A DNA stretch of 5,547 nucleotides from Sulfurimonadaceae bacterium (GCA_028685945.1 JAQUCZ010000091.1:1-5547); one strand, 5' to 3'; counted from the first letter of the stretch, positions 1 through 5,478 are shown. Notes: generated from the letters alone by a model not told the origin. Translations and numbers: made by a program.

Positions 1-80
1 GTGCTGTTTGCAGGTTTGTTGTTAGATTGCATCGACTTATTTGCTTTGGTTGCGCCTACGGTCCATTTTGATGGTTGCAT
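1..80 (-). CDS. 5' end of a leftward gene of unknown function (partial)
   Basis: An ATG at 80 on the minus strand opens a frame that stays open to the left edge (26 complete codons). The visible start reads MQPSKWTVGATKANKSM and continues polar, rich in Asn, Gln, Ser, Thr and Lys, without a signal peptide or membrane segment. A good ribosome site (GGAGA, 91 to 87, six bases before the ATG) and a TATAAT box (124 to 119) support a real start here. I do not recognise the protein; a polar, low-complexity start like this often precedes a folded domain that would lie outside the window. The plus strand is also open across this stretch (1 to about 171), but that frame has no start signal in view. 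Start fairly likely, function unknown. Confidence 0.5.
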   Translation of the reverse strand, partial: MQPSKWTVGATKANKSMQSNNKPANS

Positions 81-118
81 TAACTTTCTCCACAGAAAGA
101 ATGGTAATTTGGGTCGAA

Positions 119-124
119 ATTATA
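119..124 (-). promoter_or_regulatory. -10 box of the leftward partial gene
   Basis: TATAAT on the minus strand, a perfect sigma-70 -10 box. Transcription would start near 112, giving a leader of about 32 bases that carries the GGAGA ribosome site. No good -35 box lies 17 bases upstream, where the DNA is AT-rich, as is common for housekeeping promoters in Campylobacterota. Confidence 0.5.
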
Positions 125-186
125 CTCCACAAATCTCATTTTTTTGTATAGGAAACGAAAAAATATTTTGACCTATTCTCTTTTCT

Positions 187-211
187 CTATTCTATGGCAT
201 GCTAAGAATAG
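187..211. promoter_or_regulatory. Dyad symmetry between the divergent promoters, candidate operator
   Basis: A perfect 7-bp inverted repeat, CTATTCT (187-193) and AGAATAG (205-211), flanks an 11-base spacer that contains the palindrome GCATGC. Its centre (199) is about 83 bases upstream of the predicted htpG start and about 87 bases upstream of the predicted leftward start, so it sits almost midway. It matches neither the CIRCE element of HrcA nor the HAIR element of HspR. Binding by a regulator is inference; a 7-bp repeat in AT-rich DNA can be chance. Confidence 0.25.
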
Positions 212-245
212 TTTAGTCTTTACGGCTAAAGTTTTTTGATTTGAC

Positions 246-275
246 TTGCAACTATTAATTTTTTTTTGCTAAAAT
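246..275 (+). promoter_or_regulatory. htpG sigma-70 promoter
   Basis: TTGCAA (246-251) as -35, an 18-base spacer with a long T run, and an extended -10 TGCTAAAAT (267-275). Transcription would start near 282 and give a 26-base leader with the ribosome site. The TTGACT just upstream (241-246) is a better -35 match, but its 23-base spacing is too long. No CIRCE or HAIR heat-shock operator overlaps the promoter. Confidence 0.6.
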
Positions 276-293
276 AACGGCGCAATTTACGAT

Positions 294-299
294 AAAGGA
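294..299 (+). promoter_or_regulatory. htpG ribosome binding site
   Basis: AAAGGA with eight bases to the ATG at 308. It fixes the htpG start, and no in-frame alternative upstream is better placed. Confidence 0.7.
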
Positions 300-307
300 T
301 TTTTACG

Positions 308-2200
308 ATGGCAAAACATCAATTTCAAACAGAAGCAAATCAAATACTCCATTTGATGATCCACTCACTCTATTCCAACAAAGAGATTTTCCTACGTGAG
401 CTTGTTTCAAACGCTTCGGATGCGCTTGACAAGCTTAACATGTTGGTGCTCACGAACGATCAATACAAAGTGGTTACGTTTGCTCCGCGCATCGATATCG
501 TAGTCGATAAAGAAGCAAAAACGTTAACGATCAAAGACAGCGGGATCGGAATGAACGAAGAGGATCTTATGAACAACCTCGGAACGATCGCAAAATCGGG
601 AACGAAGGCGTTTTTGGAGAACCTAACGGGGGATCAGAAAAAAGATTCCCGTCTTATCGGGCAGTTCGGGGTCGGGTTTTACGCATGTTTCATGGTTGCA
701 AATAAGGTTGAAGTAACAACCAAAAAAGCAGCCGAAGAAAAAGCGTACAAATGGATCAGCAAAGGCGACGGCGAGTTTGAGATCGAAGAAGCGCAAAAAG
801 AGTCTCACGGAACCGAGATTAAAATGTATCTCAACGACGAAGAGAGCGAGTTTTTAGAGAGCTACCGCATCGAATCGATTATCAAAAAATACTCCAACCA
901 TATCCCTTTCCCTATCTTTATGGACAAAGAGAAGTTTATTCCCGCAGTACGCGACGATGAGGGGAACGAAAAAGAGCCTTCAAGAACCGAGATAGAGAAC
1001 CAGCAGATCAACCGTGCAAACGCACTTTGGACGATTGCAAAAAGCGAGATAAAAGAGGAGGAGTATAAAGATTTTTATAGCTCTATCGCACACTCTTCGG
1101 AGGAACCTTTGGCATGGATGCATAACAAAGCCGAGGGTGCGATTGAATATACGACACTTTTTTATATCCCCGCCAAAGCGCCGATGGATATGTACCGCGT
1201 CGATTACCAACCGGGAATAAAGCTCTATATCAACCGCGTTTTCATCACAGATGACGACAAAGAGCTTATGCCGACCTATCTTAGATTTTTACGCGGTGTG
1301 ATCGATTCAAAAGACCTGCCGCTTAACGTCTCAAGAGAGATTTTGCAATCGAATAAAGTGATGGCAAAAATCAAAAGTGCGTCGGTGAAAAAAGTGCTCT
1401 CAGAGCTTGCGAAGATGGCACAAAACGATAAAGAGAAATACGACAAGTTTTATGCACAATTTGGTAACGTACTCAAAGAAGGGCTTTACAACGATTTTGC
1501 AAACCGCGAAAAGATTTTGGAGCTTTTACAGTTTAACACGCTCAAAGGAAGCGAAAAAACAACGATCGAAGAGTTTGTGAAAAATGTAGACGAAGAGAAA
1601 AAAGAGATCTACTACATCGCGGGCAAAACATCTCTTGGCATGTTGAAATCTTCTCCCGAACTCGAAAAATTCAAATCTCGCAATATCGACGTGCTGATCC
1701 TCAACGAAGAGATCGACACTATTATCTTCCCGATGGTGACGGAGTACAAAGAGTACAAATTCGTTCACGTAAGCGATGCGAAATTCGAGGAGAGCGAAGA
1801 GGAGAAAAAAGCTAAAGAGGAGAGCGCGAAAAATTTCGATTCACTTGTTAAAGAGCTCAAAGATACTTTAGGGGAAAGCGTGAAAAACGTGGAAGTAACG
1901 TTTGATCTTGTAGACTCACCCGTAAAACTTAAAATGGACAAAGAGGACCCCTCATATATGATGGCGCAGATGATGAAACAGTTTGGACAGGGCGGCGATA
2001 CACCTGAGCCGGCTCCGATTTTACAGATCAATCCAAAACACGAACTCATTATGAAGCTTAAAGACTCGGCGGATCAAAATTTGATCGCGGATGCGGCGCA
2101 CGTTCTTTTGGATCAGGCAAAACTTTACGACGGCAAAGAGCTTGCCGATACGCAAGACTTCATAACAAGACTTAACAGAGTAATGTTAAAAGCGTTATAA
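308..2200 (+). CDS. htpG: Molecular chaperone HtpG (bacterial Hsp90)
   Basis: ATP-dependent cytosolic Hsp90 chaperone that acts as a dimer on partly folded client proteins, working with the DnaK system. At 630 residues it is full length for the family (E. coli about 624). The N-terminal GHKL ATPase domain (about 1-230) shows all key parts: catalytic Glu31 and Mg-binding Asn35 in RELVSNASDALDKL, DSGIGM at 77-82 with the nucleotide-contacting Asp77, the lid stretch GTIAKSGTKAF (92-102), the glycine-rich GQFGVGFYA (118-126) and HGTEI (167-171). The middle domain carries NVSREILQ (340-347), whose Arg343 is the ATP-sensing arginine of Hsp90s. The C-terminal dimerisation domain (about 520-630) is complete and lacks the eukaryotic MEEVD tail. 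A highly charged stretch near 495-505 joins middle and C-terminal domains. The start is set by AAAGGA eight bases upstream. It is transcribed alone, with its own promoter and terminator. Confidence 0.98.
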   Translation: MAKHQFQTEANQILHLMIHSLYSNKEIFLRELVSNASDALDKLNMLVLTNDQYKVVTFAPRIDIVVDKEAKTLTIKDSGIGMNEEDLMNNLGTIAKSGTKAFLENLTGDQKKDSRLIGQFGVGFYACFMVANKVEVTTKKAAEEKAYKWISKGDGEFEIEEAQKESHGTEIKMYLNDEESEFLESYRIESIIKKYSNHIPFPIFMDKEKFIPAVRDDEGNEKEPSRTEIENQQINRANALWTIAKSEIKEEEYKDFYSSIAHSSEEPLAWMHNKAEGAIEYTTLFYIPAKAPMDMYRVDYQPGIKLYINRVFITDDDKELMPTYLRFLRGVIDSKDLPLNVSREILQSNKVMAKIKSASVKKVLSELAKMAQNDKEKYDKFYAQFGNVLKEGLYNDFANREKILELLQFNTLKGSEKTTIEEFVKNVDEEKKEIYYIAGKTSLGMLKSSPELEKFKSRNIDVLILNEEIDTIIFPMVTEYKEYKFVHVSDAKFEESEEEKKAKEESAKNFDSLVKELKDTLGESVKNVEVTFDLVDSPVKLKMDKEDPSYMMAQMMKQFGQGGDTPEPAPILQINPKHELIMKLKDSADQNLIADAAHVLLDQAKLYDGKELADTQDFITRLNRVMLKAL

Positions 2201-2211
2201 TAAAAACTTAT

Positions 2212-2246
2212 GGTGGGTGTAATCGTAGCACCCGCCTCTCTTTTTT
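2212..2246 (+). terminator. Rho-independent terminator after htpG
   Basis: GGTGGGTG (2212-2219) pairs with CACCCGCC (2229-2236), eight pairs with one G-T wobble and a nine-base loop. A T-rich tract TCTCTTTTTT (2237-2246) follows directly. It lies 12 bases after the htpG stop and separates htpG from the next gene. Confidence 0.8.
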
Positions 2247-2287
2247 CTCCCATTTTCTTCAAAATAGCAACGAACGGTTCGGTTTTA

Positions 2288-2296
2288 TGTTATTTT
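2288..2296 (+). promoter_or_regulatory. Candidate extended -10 of the Hpt-domain gene
   Basis: TGTTATTTT just upstream of the ATG at 2304. The hexamer TATTTT is weak (four of six consensus bases), but the TGn extension is present and nothing better lies between the htpG terminator and the gene. The predicted transcription start falls within a base of the start codon, implying a leaderless message, which agrees with the lack of a ribosome site. Confidence 0.35.
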
Positions 2297-2303
2297 TTCT
2301 TTT

Positions 2304-2813
2304 ATGCCGCATGAAACTACAATAAAAACATTATCAAAACAAGAAGAGATCGCTCTTTTGCTTAAAAAAGCCAAAAGAGAGTGTGCCGAGATTATGAATG
2401 CGCAGCATTGCGGTTTCAATCTTTGCGATTACAGCTACACCACAAACGAAGCTATTTCGGAACTGGGACTCGACGATGAACTTGTGCATCAGCTCGTGGA
2501 AGATTATGTAGAACAGGTTATAAAAACAAAGCAGCTTTTTATCTACTACATTTCGCAGTTGCAAGATGCAAAACAAAGCAATCAGAAATTGGACTTTATC
2601 CCCTTACGGGAACTCGCACACAAAAACCTCGGTGTCGCAAGAAATCTTAGGATCAAAGACGGTCAAATGATTTTGGAGAGAATGATGAAAGAGGAGGACA
2701 TCGACTGCCTCTTTGATTGTGTCAAAGCGCTTGAAGTATGTGCCATACGACTCAAGCCCGAATGTGCCTACGACACGATGAAGCTTATAAAAATAAAGAG
2801 CACGATCTTCTAA
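2304..2813 (+). CDS. Stand-alone Hpt (histidine phosphotransfer) domain protein
   Basis: A 169-residue soluble protein without signal peptide or membrane segment. Residues about 52-150 read as an Hpt four-helix bundle: the helix ELGLDDELVHQLVEDYVEQV (53-72), a second helix to about 90, then LRELAHKNLGVARNLRI (101-117). In register with the usual HxLKGxAxNLG site, His106 is the phospho-acceptor and Gly110, Ala112, Asn114 and Leu115 match, while the usual Lys after Leu is a Leu (109). A further helix with KALEVCAIRLKPE (141-153) closes the bundle. The first 50 residues (with Cys27, Cys36, Cys41) and the last 15 lie outside the domain. Such proteins relay phosphate between a hybrid kinase and a response regulator, but no kinase or regulator gene is nearby, so its partners are unknown. 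There is no ribosome site; the next in-frame ATG (codon 31) has none either, so I keep 2304. Domain call by motif only. Confidence 0.7.
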   Translation: MPHETTIKTLSKQEEIALLLKKAKRECAEIMNAQHCGFNLCDYSYTTNEAISELGLDDELVHQLVEDYVEQVIKTKQLFIYYISQLQDAKQSNQKLDFIPLRELAHKNLGVARNLRIKDGQMILERMMKEEDIDCLFDCVKALEVCAIRLKPECAYDTMKLIKIKSTIF

Positions 2814-2815
2814 AC

Positions 2816-2980
2816 CTACTTTTTAACGGAGTGGGAAACTCGTTCTAAAACCCCTTTAGGCTTGATGATAATCGTCTCAGGCTTGTCTAAAGGGAGAATA
2901 AACGCCAATAAAATAATAATAAACGAGAAAAAAACTCCCCCCAAGATTGCAACTATTATTTTCAGTTTAAACTCTTCCAT
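2816..2980 (-). CDS. Small single-pass membrane protein (54 residues)
   Basis: An ATG at 2980 opens a 54-residue frame ending in TAG at 2816, filling a gap that would otherwise hold no gene. The protein has a charged start (MEEFKLK), one strong membrane helix (about 8-30, IIVAILGGVFFSFIIILLAF), then PLDKPETIIIKPKG and a basic tail VLERVSHSVKK. The likely topology is N-terminus in, short tail outside. The tail (a run of Ile, then K-x-K-G, then an amphipathic stretch) is faintly like the start of the LysM-like region of the transglycosylase MltG, but the catalytic part is absent; I would not name it on that. An extended -10 (3017 to 3009) supports expression, though the ribosome site (GGGCG) is poor. 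It ends two bases from the stop of the Hpt gene (tail to tail). Probably real, function unknown. Confidence 0.6.
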   Translation of the reverse strand: MEEFKLKIIVAILGGVFFSFIIILLAFILPLDKPETIIIKPKGVLERVSHSVKK

Positions 2981-3008
2981 TACGCGCCCGTTTTTGGTTT
3001 TGTAATTA

Positions 3009-3017
3009 ATTATATCA
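3009..3017 (-). promoter_or_regulatory. Extended -10 of the 54-residue membrane protein gene
   Basis: TGATATAAT on the minus strand: a perfect TATAAT (3014 to 3009) preceded by TGn. Transcription would start near 3002 and give a leader of about 22 bases. No -35 is visible. It lies only six bases from the rightward -10 box at 3021-3026, so the two promoters must compete. Confidence 0.5.
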
Positions 3018-3026
3018 TGTTACAAT
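3018..3026 (+). promoter_or_regulatory. Extended -10 of the SNase-like gene
   Basis: TGTTACAAT, a TACAAT hexamer with a TGn extension, in AT-rich DNA with no clear -35. The expected start of transcription (about 3033) coincides with the ATG at 3032, so the message should be leaderless. This also argues against the in-frame ATG at 3017, which would lie inside the promoter. Confidence 0.45.
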
Positions 3027-3031
3027 GTTTT

Positions 3032-3544
3032 ATGCGCATCTTCTTGTCTTTTTTGTATTTTTCCTTTTTATGTCACACGGCATCGGCAAAAGAGCCTCTT
3101 ATGGCGATTTTACAAGGGGTACATGCCAACGATTCTCAAGTATTTTTACTCGGTCAAAGCTTTCTTACTTGCCGACCCTACGGTGTCGTTTCTCTCGAGG
3201 AGATTTATACAAAAGAGCAAACCAATGCAACATGCCGCAGAGCGATAGAGAAATTTTATGCAAAAGAGCCTCTTTTGAAACATTTTGCGGGTAGTATTTT
3301 CAAAACAAAACAGATGTACCATATAGAGCCAAAAGAGCAGAGGTGTGTCGTGTACGCGCGGGGGATGACGAGTCTTTCCGAGCTTTTGCTCGGGCAGGGG
3401 CTTGGATTTGTTGCGCCGTTTTTTCGTGATGAAGAGTTTTTGCACGGCTTTACAAAAGCGCAGCGAAATGCCAGAGCACAAAGGCTTGGCATGTGGAGCG
3501 AACAAGAGATCATCGAATGTATCGCCGAAGTGTATAGGGAGTAG
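3032..3544 (+). CDS. Secreted SNase-fold-like protein, apparently lacking the nuclease residues
   Basis: A 170-residue exported protein. It begins with a signal peptide, MRIFLSFLYFSFLCHTASA, with a good Ala-x-Ala cleavage site before KEP. The mature part resembles the staphylococcal nuclease (thermonuclease) fold: a beta-rich first half, then TSLSELLLGQGLGFV (113-127), a charged helix, and the diagnostic C-terminal helix KAQRNARAQRLGMWS (142-156), which matches the family's A-R-x(4)-G-x-W ending. The family's DGDT, L-x-G-I-D-x-P-E and Y-G-R active-site motifs are not seen, so nuclease activity is doubtful; substrate binding or a structural role is an alternative. Four Cys in the mature chain (47, 68, 105, 163) could form disulfides in the periplasm. 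A start at 3017 adds five residues (MLQCF) but lacks a ribosome site and overlaps the -10 box. The flippase gene follows after three bases. Fold moderate, function unknown. Confidence 0.65.
   Translation: MRIFLSFLYFSFLCHTASAKEPLMAILQGVHANDSQVFLLGQSFLTCRPYGVVSLEEIYTKEQTNATCRRAIEKFYAKEPLLKHFAGSIFKTKQMYHIEPKEQRCVVYARGMTSLSELLLGQGLGFVAPFFRDEEFLHGFTKAQRNARAQRLGMWSEQEIIECIAEVYRE
3536..3541 (+). promoter_or_regulatory. Flippase ribosome binding site deciding a TTG start
   Basis: AGGGAG lies within the last codons of the SNase-like gene, six bases before a TTG at 3548. The first in-frame ATG comes only at codon 59 and would remove two membrane helices, so TTG is the start. The overlap suggests translational coupling to the upstream gene. 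Confidence 0.6.
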
Positions 3545-3547
3545 GGT

Positions 3548-4792
3548 TTGAAACAGGCATTTTACAACGGTATTTTTGTTACGCTTATTAGCATCGCGCT
3601 GAATTTTCTTTTTAAAATAACGACGGCGCACCTTATCGAAAAGAGTGAGCTAACGCTTTATTTTACCGCGATCGATATTTTCACCCTGACGCTTTTGGTG
3701 CTTGTCGGATTTCGCTCTTCTATGGTCGTGACGTTTGCACAGCTTAAAAATCCGCAAATGATTATCAACGTCTTTCGCGGTGTGATCGTCGTAACCGTAC
3801 TTTTGGTATGGGGTCTCGTGATACCGTTTTTAAAGCATAAAATCGGGGTGGATATTCACTATTGGTATCTGGTGGCAACGGTGCTCTCTTTAAGTATTGC
3901 TCTTTATTTTTCCAATATCATCGCGATGTATCGACTCTACAATATTATTAATGCCGTTACGCTTTTAGAGCCACTTTTGATCCTATTTTGGTTCTGTCTT
4001 GCCTTTTTCGCTTTTGATCTTAGCGGTATACAGCCTTTGTTTATAGCAACCATCATGAGCTCCTTCGGGGTGAGCATGTTTGTTTTTGCGATGAGCAAAA
4101 AGTATTACGGTTCGGTGGTTATCAAACGCCCCGAGTTTGATGCAAAAGCGATCAAGTTTATAAAAAATTCGGTGATCTCTACAATCGAATTCGGTTCGGG
4201 GATCGTGCTGCTGTATATGGTTGTTTTTTTGATGCTCAAGCATTTTAGCGTCGAAGAACTCGGAGACTTTCAGGTGGTGACGAAACCGATTTTTACCTAC
4301 ATGATGATGCTTTTTGTTTTCCCTATTTTTCGTTTTGTACTGCCCGAACTCTCCAAACTTGTCAGCGAAAAAAATATTATCGAGATCAAAGCACTCAAAA
4401 GGTGGATCTACCGTTATGCTTTCATCGTCAGCGGCACCTTTTTGCTCGTAGCACTTTTGTTCTCTTCGCAGATTATAGAACTTCTTTTTCCCCCCGAGTA
4501 TGCGGGAGCTTCGCTGATGCTCAAACATCTTGCGTTTTTCTTTATTTTCCTTATCGTCAATGCGTACCAAATCGCTTTTATTAAAGCAAGCGGCGCATTT
4601 ATGAGCGCTCTTTTGATCCGCCTTTTGGGGATAGTGATTTTAGTGGCAACATTCTACGTTATCTTTTTGTTCTTTTCGCAAAGCGTTATTTCGCTAATTA
4701 TCGCTTTGGTTTTTAGTTACGTGGGGATGTTTAGCGTGTCATTCTTTTTGGAGAGGAAGATATTTAAAGAATTAGAAGAAGAGAACCGTTAA
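3548..4792 (+). CDS. MOP-superfamily polysaccharide flippase (Wzx/MurJ-like transporter)
   Basis: A 414-residue inner-membrane protein with about 12 predicted helices (roughly 8-28, 36-56, 73-95, 104-126, 137-156, 160-182, 206-230, 245-266, 287-311, 323-347, 352-377, 378-400), the usual number and length for oligosaccharide flippases. The loop IIELLFPPEYAGASLMLKHL (309-328) matches the typical 'LF.PEYAGA' signature of this family between helices 9 and 10, and KPIFTYMMMLFVFPIFRFVLPELSKL resembles the conserved helix-8 region. Such proteins flip lipid-linked saccharides from the inner to the outer face of the membrane. No glycosyltransferases or sugar-nucleotide genes lie within the window, so the substrate cannot be named. 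It starts at TTG three bases after the SNase-like gene and is likely cotranscribed with it. Its stop overlaps that of the convergent gene within a palindrome. Family strong, subfamily (Wzx or other) open. Confidence 0.85.
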   Translation: MKQAFYNGIFVTLISIALNFLFKITTAHLIEKSELTLYFTAIDIFTLTLLVLVGFRSSMVVTFAQLKNPQMIINVFRGVIVVTVLLVWGLVIPFLKHKIGVDIHYWYLVATVLSLSIALYFSNIIAMYRLYNIINAVTLLEPLLILFWFCLAFFAFDLSGIQPLFIATIMSSFGVSMFVFAMSKKYYGSVVIKRPEFDAKAIKFIKNSVISTIEFGSGIVLLYMVVFLMLKHFSVEELGDFQVVTKPIFTYMMMLFVFPIFRFVLPELSKLVSEKNIIEIKALKRWIYRYAFIVSGTFLLVALLFSSQIIELLFPPEYAGASLMLKHLAFFFIFLIVNAYQIAFIKASGAFMSALLIRLLGIVILVATFYVIFLFFSQSVISLIIALVFSYVGMFSVSFFLERKIFKELEEENR

Positions 4793-4806
4793 CGGTTCTC
4801 TTCTTC
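4775..4806. terminator. Perfect 32-bp palindrome, probable bidirectional terminator
   Basis: All 16 base pairs match around a centre between 4790 and 4791 (core GAGAACCGTTAACGGTTCTC, flanked by GAA and TTC triplets). It covers the last five codons and stop of the flippase on one strand and the last five codons and stop of the minus-strand gene on the other. The purine-rich left arm and pyrimidine-rich right arm resemble a bidirectional terminator built into coding sequence, but there is no uninterrupted T run, so strength is uncertain. Confidence 0.6.
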
Positions 4807-5091
4807 GTGGGTCATGTAGATCCAAAACTCTTTGTGGGTGTAGCCTTTGTTGAGAAAAAAGAACTGCAATACCGCGACGCGATAGAGGGTGATCGCCATT
4901 TTGGCAAAAGGGATAAAAAGGCTCAAACTCACAAGAAGCGATTGCTCTTTTTCCCCTTTGGAGCGGATCATCTCCTCCATCCCTATGTTTTTGGTCAGGT
5001 AGAGCCCAAAAAGGATAGAAAATAAAAAATTAAGAATCAGCCCGAAAATGACGTAGGCCAGAATATCTTGTTCGTGCATCCCTGCGATCAT
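4789..5091 (-). CDS. Small two-helix membrane protein of unknown function
   Basis: A 100-residue integral membrane protein. The first helix spans about 11-33 (LAYVIFGLILNFLFSILFGLYL), followed by a charged loop (GMEEMIRSKGEKEQ, 37-50) and a second long hydrophobic stretch (51-80) interrupted by Pro61, Lys64 and Arg71, then a polar tail ending in EEENR. I do not recognise a family. The start is ATG at 5091, set by TAAGGA seven bases upstream; the TTG one codon before (5094) leaves only four bases and is less likely. It lies 63 bases downstream of the DUF3817 gene on the same strand, with a weak promoter of its own in the gap, and its stop codon overlaps the flippase stop by four bases. Confidence 0.75.
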   Translation of the reverse strand: MIAGMHEQDILAYVIFGLILNFLFSILFGLYLTKNIGMEEMIRSKGEKEQSLLVSLSLFIPFAKMAITLYRVAVLQFFFLNKGYTHKEFWIYMTHEEENR

Positions 5092-5098
5092 CAAAGTG

Positions 5099-5103
5099 TC
5101 CTT
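5099..5103 (-). promoter_or_regulatory. Ribosome binding site of the 100-residue membrane protein
   Basis: AAGGA on the minus strand, seven bases before the ATG at 5091. It favours this ATG over the TTG at 5094. Confidence 0.6.
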
Positions 5104-5125
5104 ATCGTTTTTTTAAAGAGGGCGT

Positions 5126-5131
5126 ATTGTA
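5126..5131 (-). promoter_or_regulatory. Candidate -10 box ahead of the 100-residue membrane protein
   Basis: TACAAT on the minus strand, the same hexamer as at 3021-3026, with a predicted start near 5119 and a leader of about 28 bases. The region 17 bases upstream has no clear -35 and overlaps the end of the DUF3817 gene. Readthrough from that gene is also likely, since no terminator is visible in the gap. Confidence 0.35.
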
Positions 5132-5154
5132 ACTTAGATCAGCTTGGAGAAAAT

Positions 5155-5442
5155 TTATTCGTATTTTTTGACCATCTTATCGGTATAAAAAGTACCGAAA
5201 GGGATCAGTGAAGCGACAAAAAATATGGCACTCTCGTACGCACTCCACTTTGCATCTTGCCATGCTTTGGCGAGCAAAATACAAAAAAGGATAAAAAGAA
5301 TCCCGTGAGCCATACCGACAATTTTCACCGCAAGGGGAAATCCTGCAAAATATTTTAAAGGCATTGCTATAAATAACAAAATTAAATACGAGTACCCTTC
5401 GATCATCCCTATTTGTCTAAATCTTTTCACACTGTGTTGCAT
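5155..5442 (-). CDS. DUF3817 family integral membrane protein
   Basis: A 95-residue membrane protein with three predicted helices (about 13-32, 36-59, 69-87). It carries the DUF3817 hallmarks: a basic start (KRFRQ), E15-G16 followed by a hydrophobic run, AMPLKYFAG (26-34), GMAHGILF (43-50) with the conserved His-Gly, and ASLIPFGTFYTD (77-88) near the C-terminus. Length fits the family (about 90-110). The role of DUF3817 proteins is unknown; they are found in the cytoplasmic membrane of many bacteria. The start at 5442 has only a weak ribosome site (AAAGAAA), but the later Met13 would lose the basic start. A TATAAT box lies 31 bases upstream. Likely the first gene of a two-gene leftward unit. 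Confidence 0.85.
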   Translation of the reverse strand: MQHSVKRFRQIGMIEGYSYLILLFIAMPLKYFAGFPLAVKIVGMAHGILFILFCILLAKAWQDAKWSAYESAIFFVASLIPFGTFYTDKMVKKYE

Positions 5443-5472
5443 ACTGTTTCTTTCGTGAGGAAATTTTTGTGA

Positions 5473-5478
5473 ATTATA
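5473..5478 (-). promoter_or_regulatory. -10 box of the DUF3817 gene
   Basis: A perfect TATAAT on the minus strand, with a predicted start near 5466 and a leader of about 24 bases. No properly spaced -35 is present (TTGTTA at 5496 to 5491 is only 12 bases away). The rest of the right edge (to 5547) is AT-rich and shows only a weak hairpin (AAGATT, 5520-5525, with AATCTT, 5533-5538); no gene can be supported there. Confidence 0.5.

Noticed and set aside
1..171. Open plus-strand frame from the left edge (about 56 codons)
   Set aside because: It has no start signal in view and crosses the leftward promoter and AT-rich control region. The minus-strand frame has a ribosome site and -10 box, so I prefer that.
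212..230. TTTAG-N9-CTAAA as a CIRCE heat-shock operator
   Set aside because: The nine-base spacing fits, but the arms are five instead of nine pairs and lack the GCACTC/GAGTGC core, so it is not CIRCE.
2822..2845. Hairpin GAGT-gggaa-ACTC after the Hpt gene as a bidirectional terminator
   Set aside because: The stem needs a bulge and there is no T run on either strand after it. It lies within the small minus-strand gene and may be chance.
2852..2894. Inverted repeat CCCTTTAG/CTAAAGGG and direct repeat AGGCTTG inside the 54-residue gene
   Set aside because: The 27-base loop is long and the direct repeat reflects two Lys-Pro dipeptides in the coding sequence; not enough for a regulatory or mobile element.
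3983..4570. Long minus-strand frame (195 codons) inside the flippase gene
   Set aside because: Its translation is a His/Lys/Asp-rich mirror of a hydrophobic gene, without start signals; the flippase on the other strand explains the sequence.
4807..5025. Plus-strand 72-codon frame opposite the 100-residue membrane protein
   Set aside because: It is polar and without a ribosome site, and it lies wholly opposite a minus-strand gene with clear membrane helices and a good ribosome site; a shadow frame.
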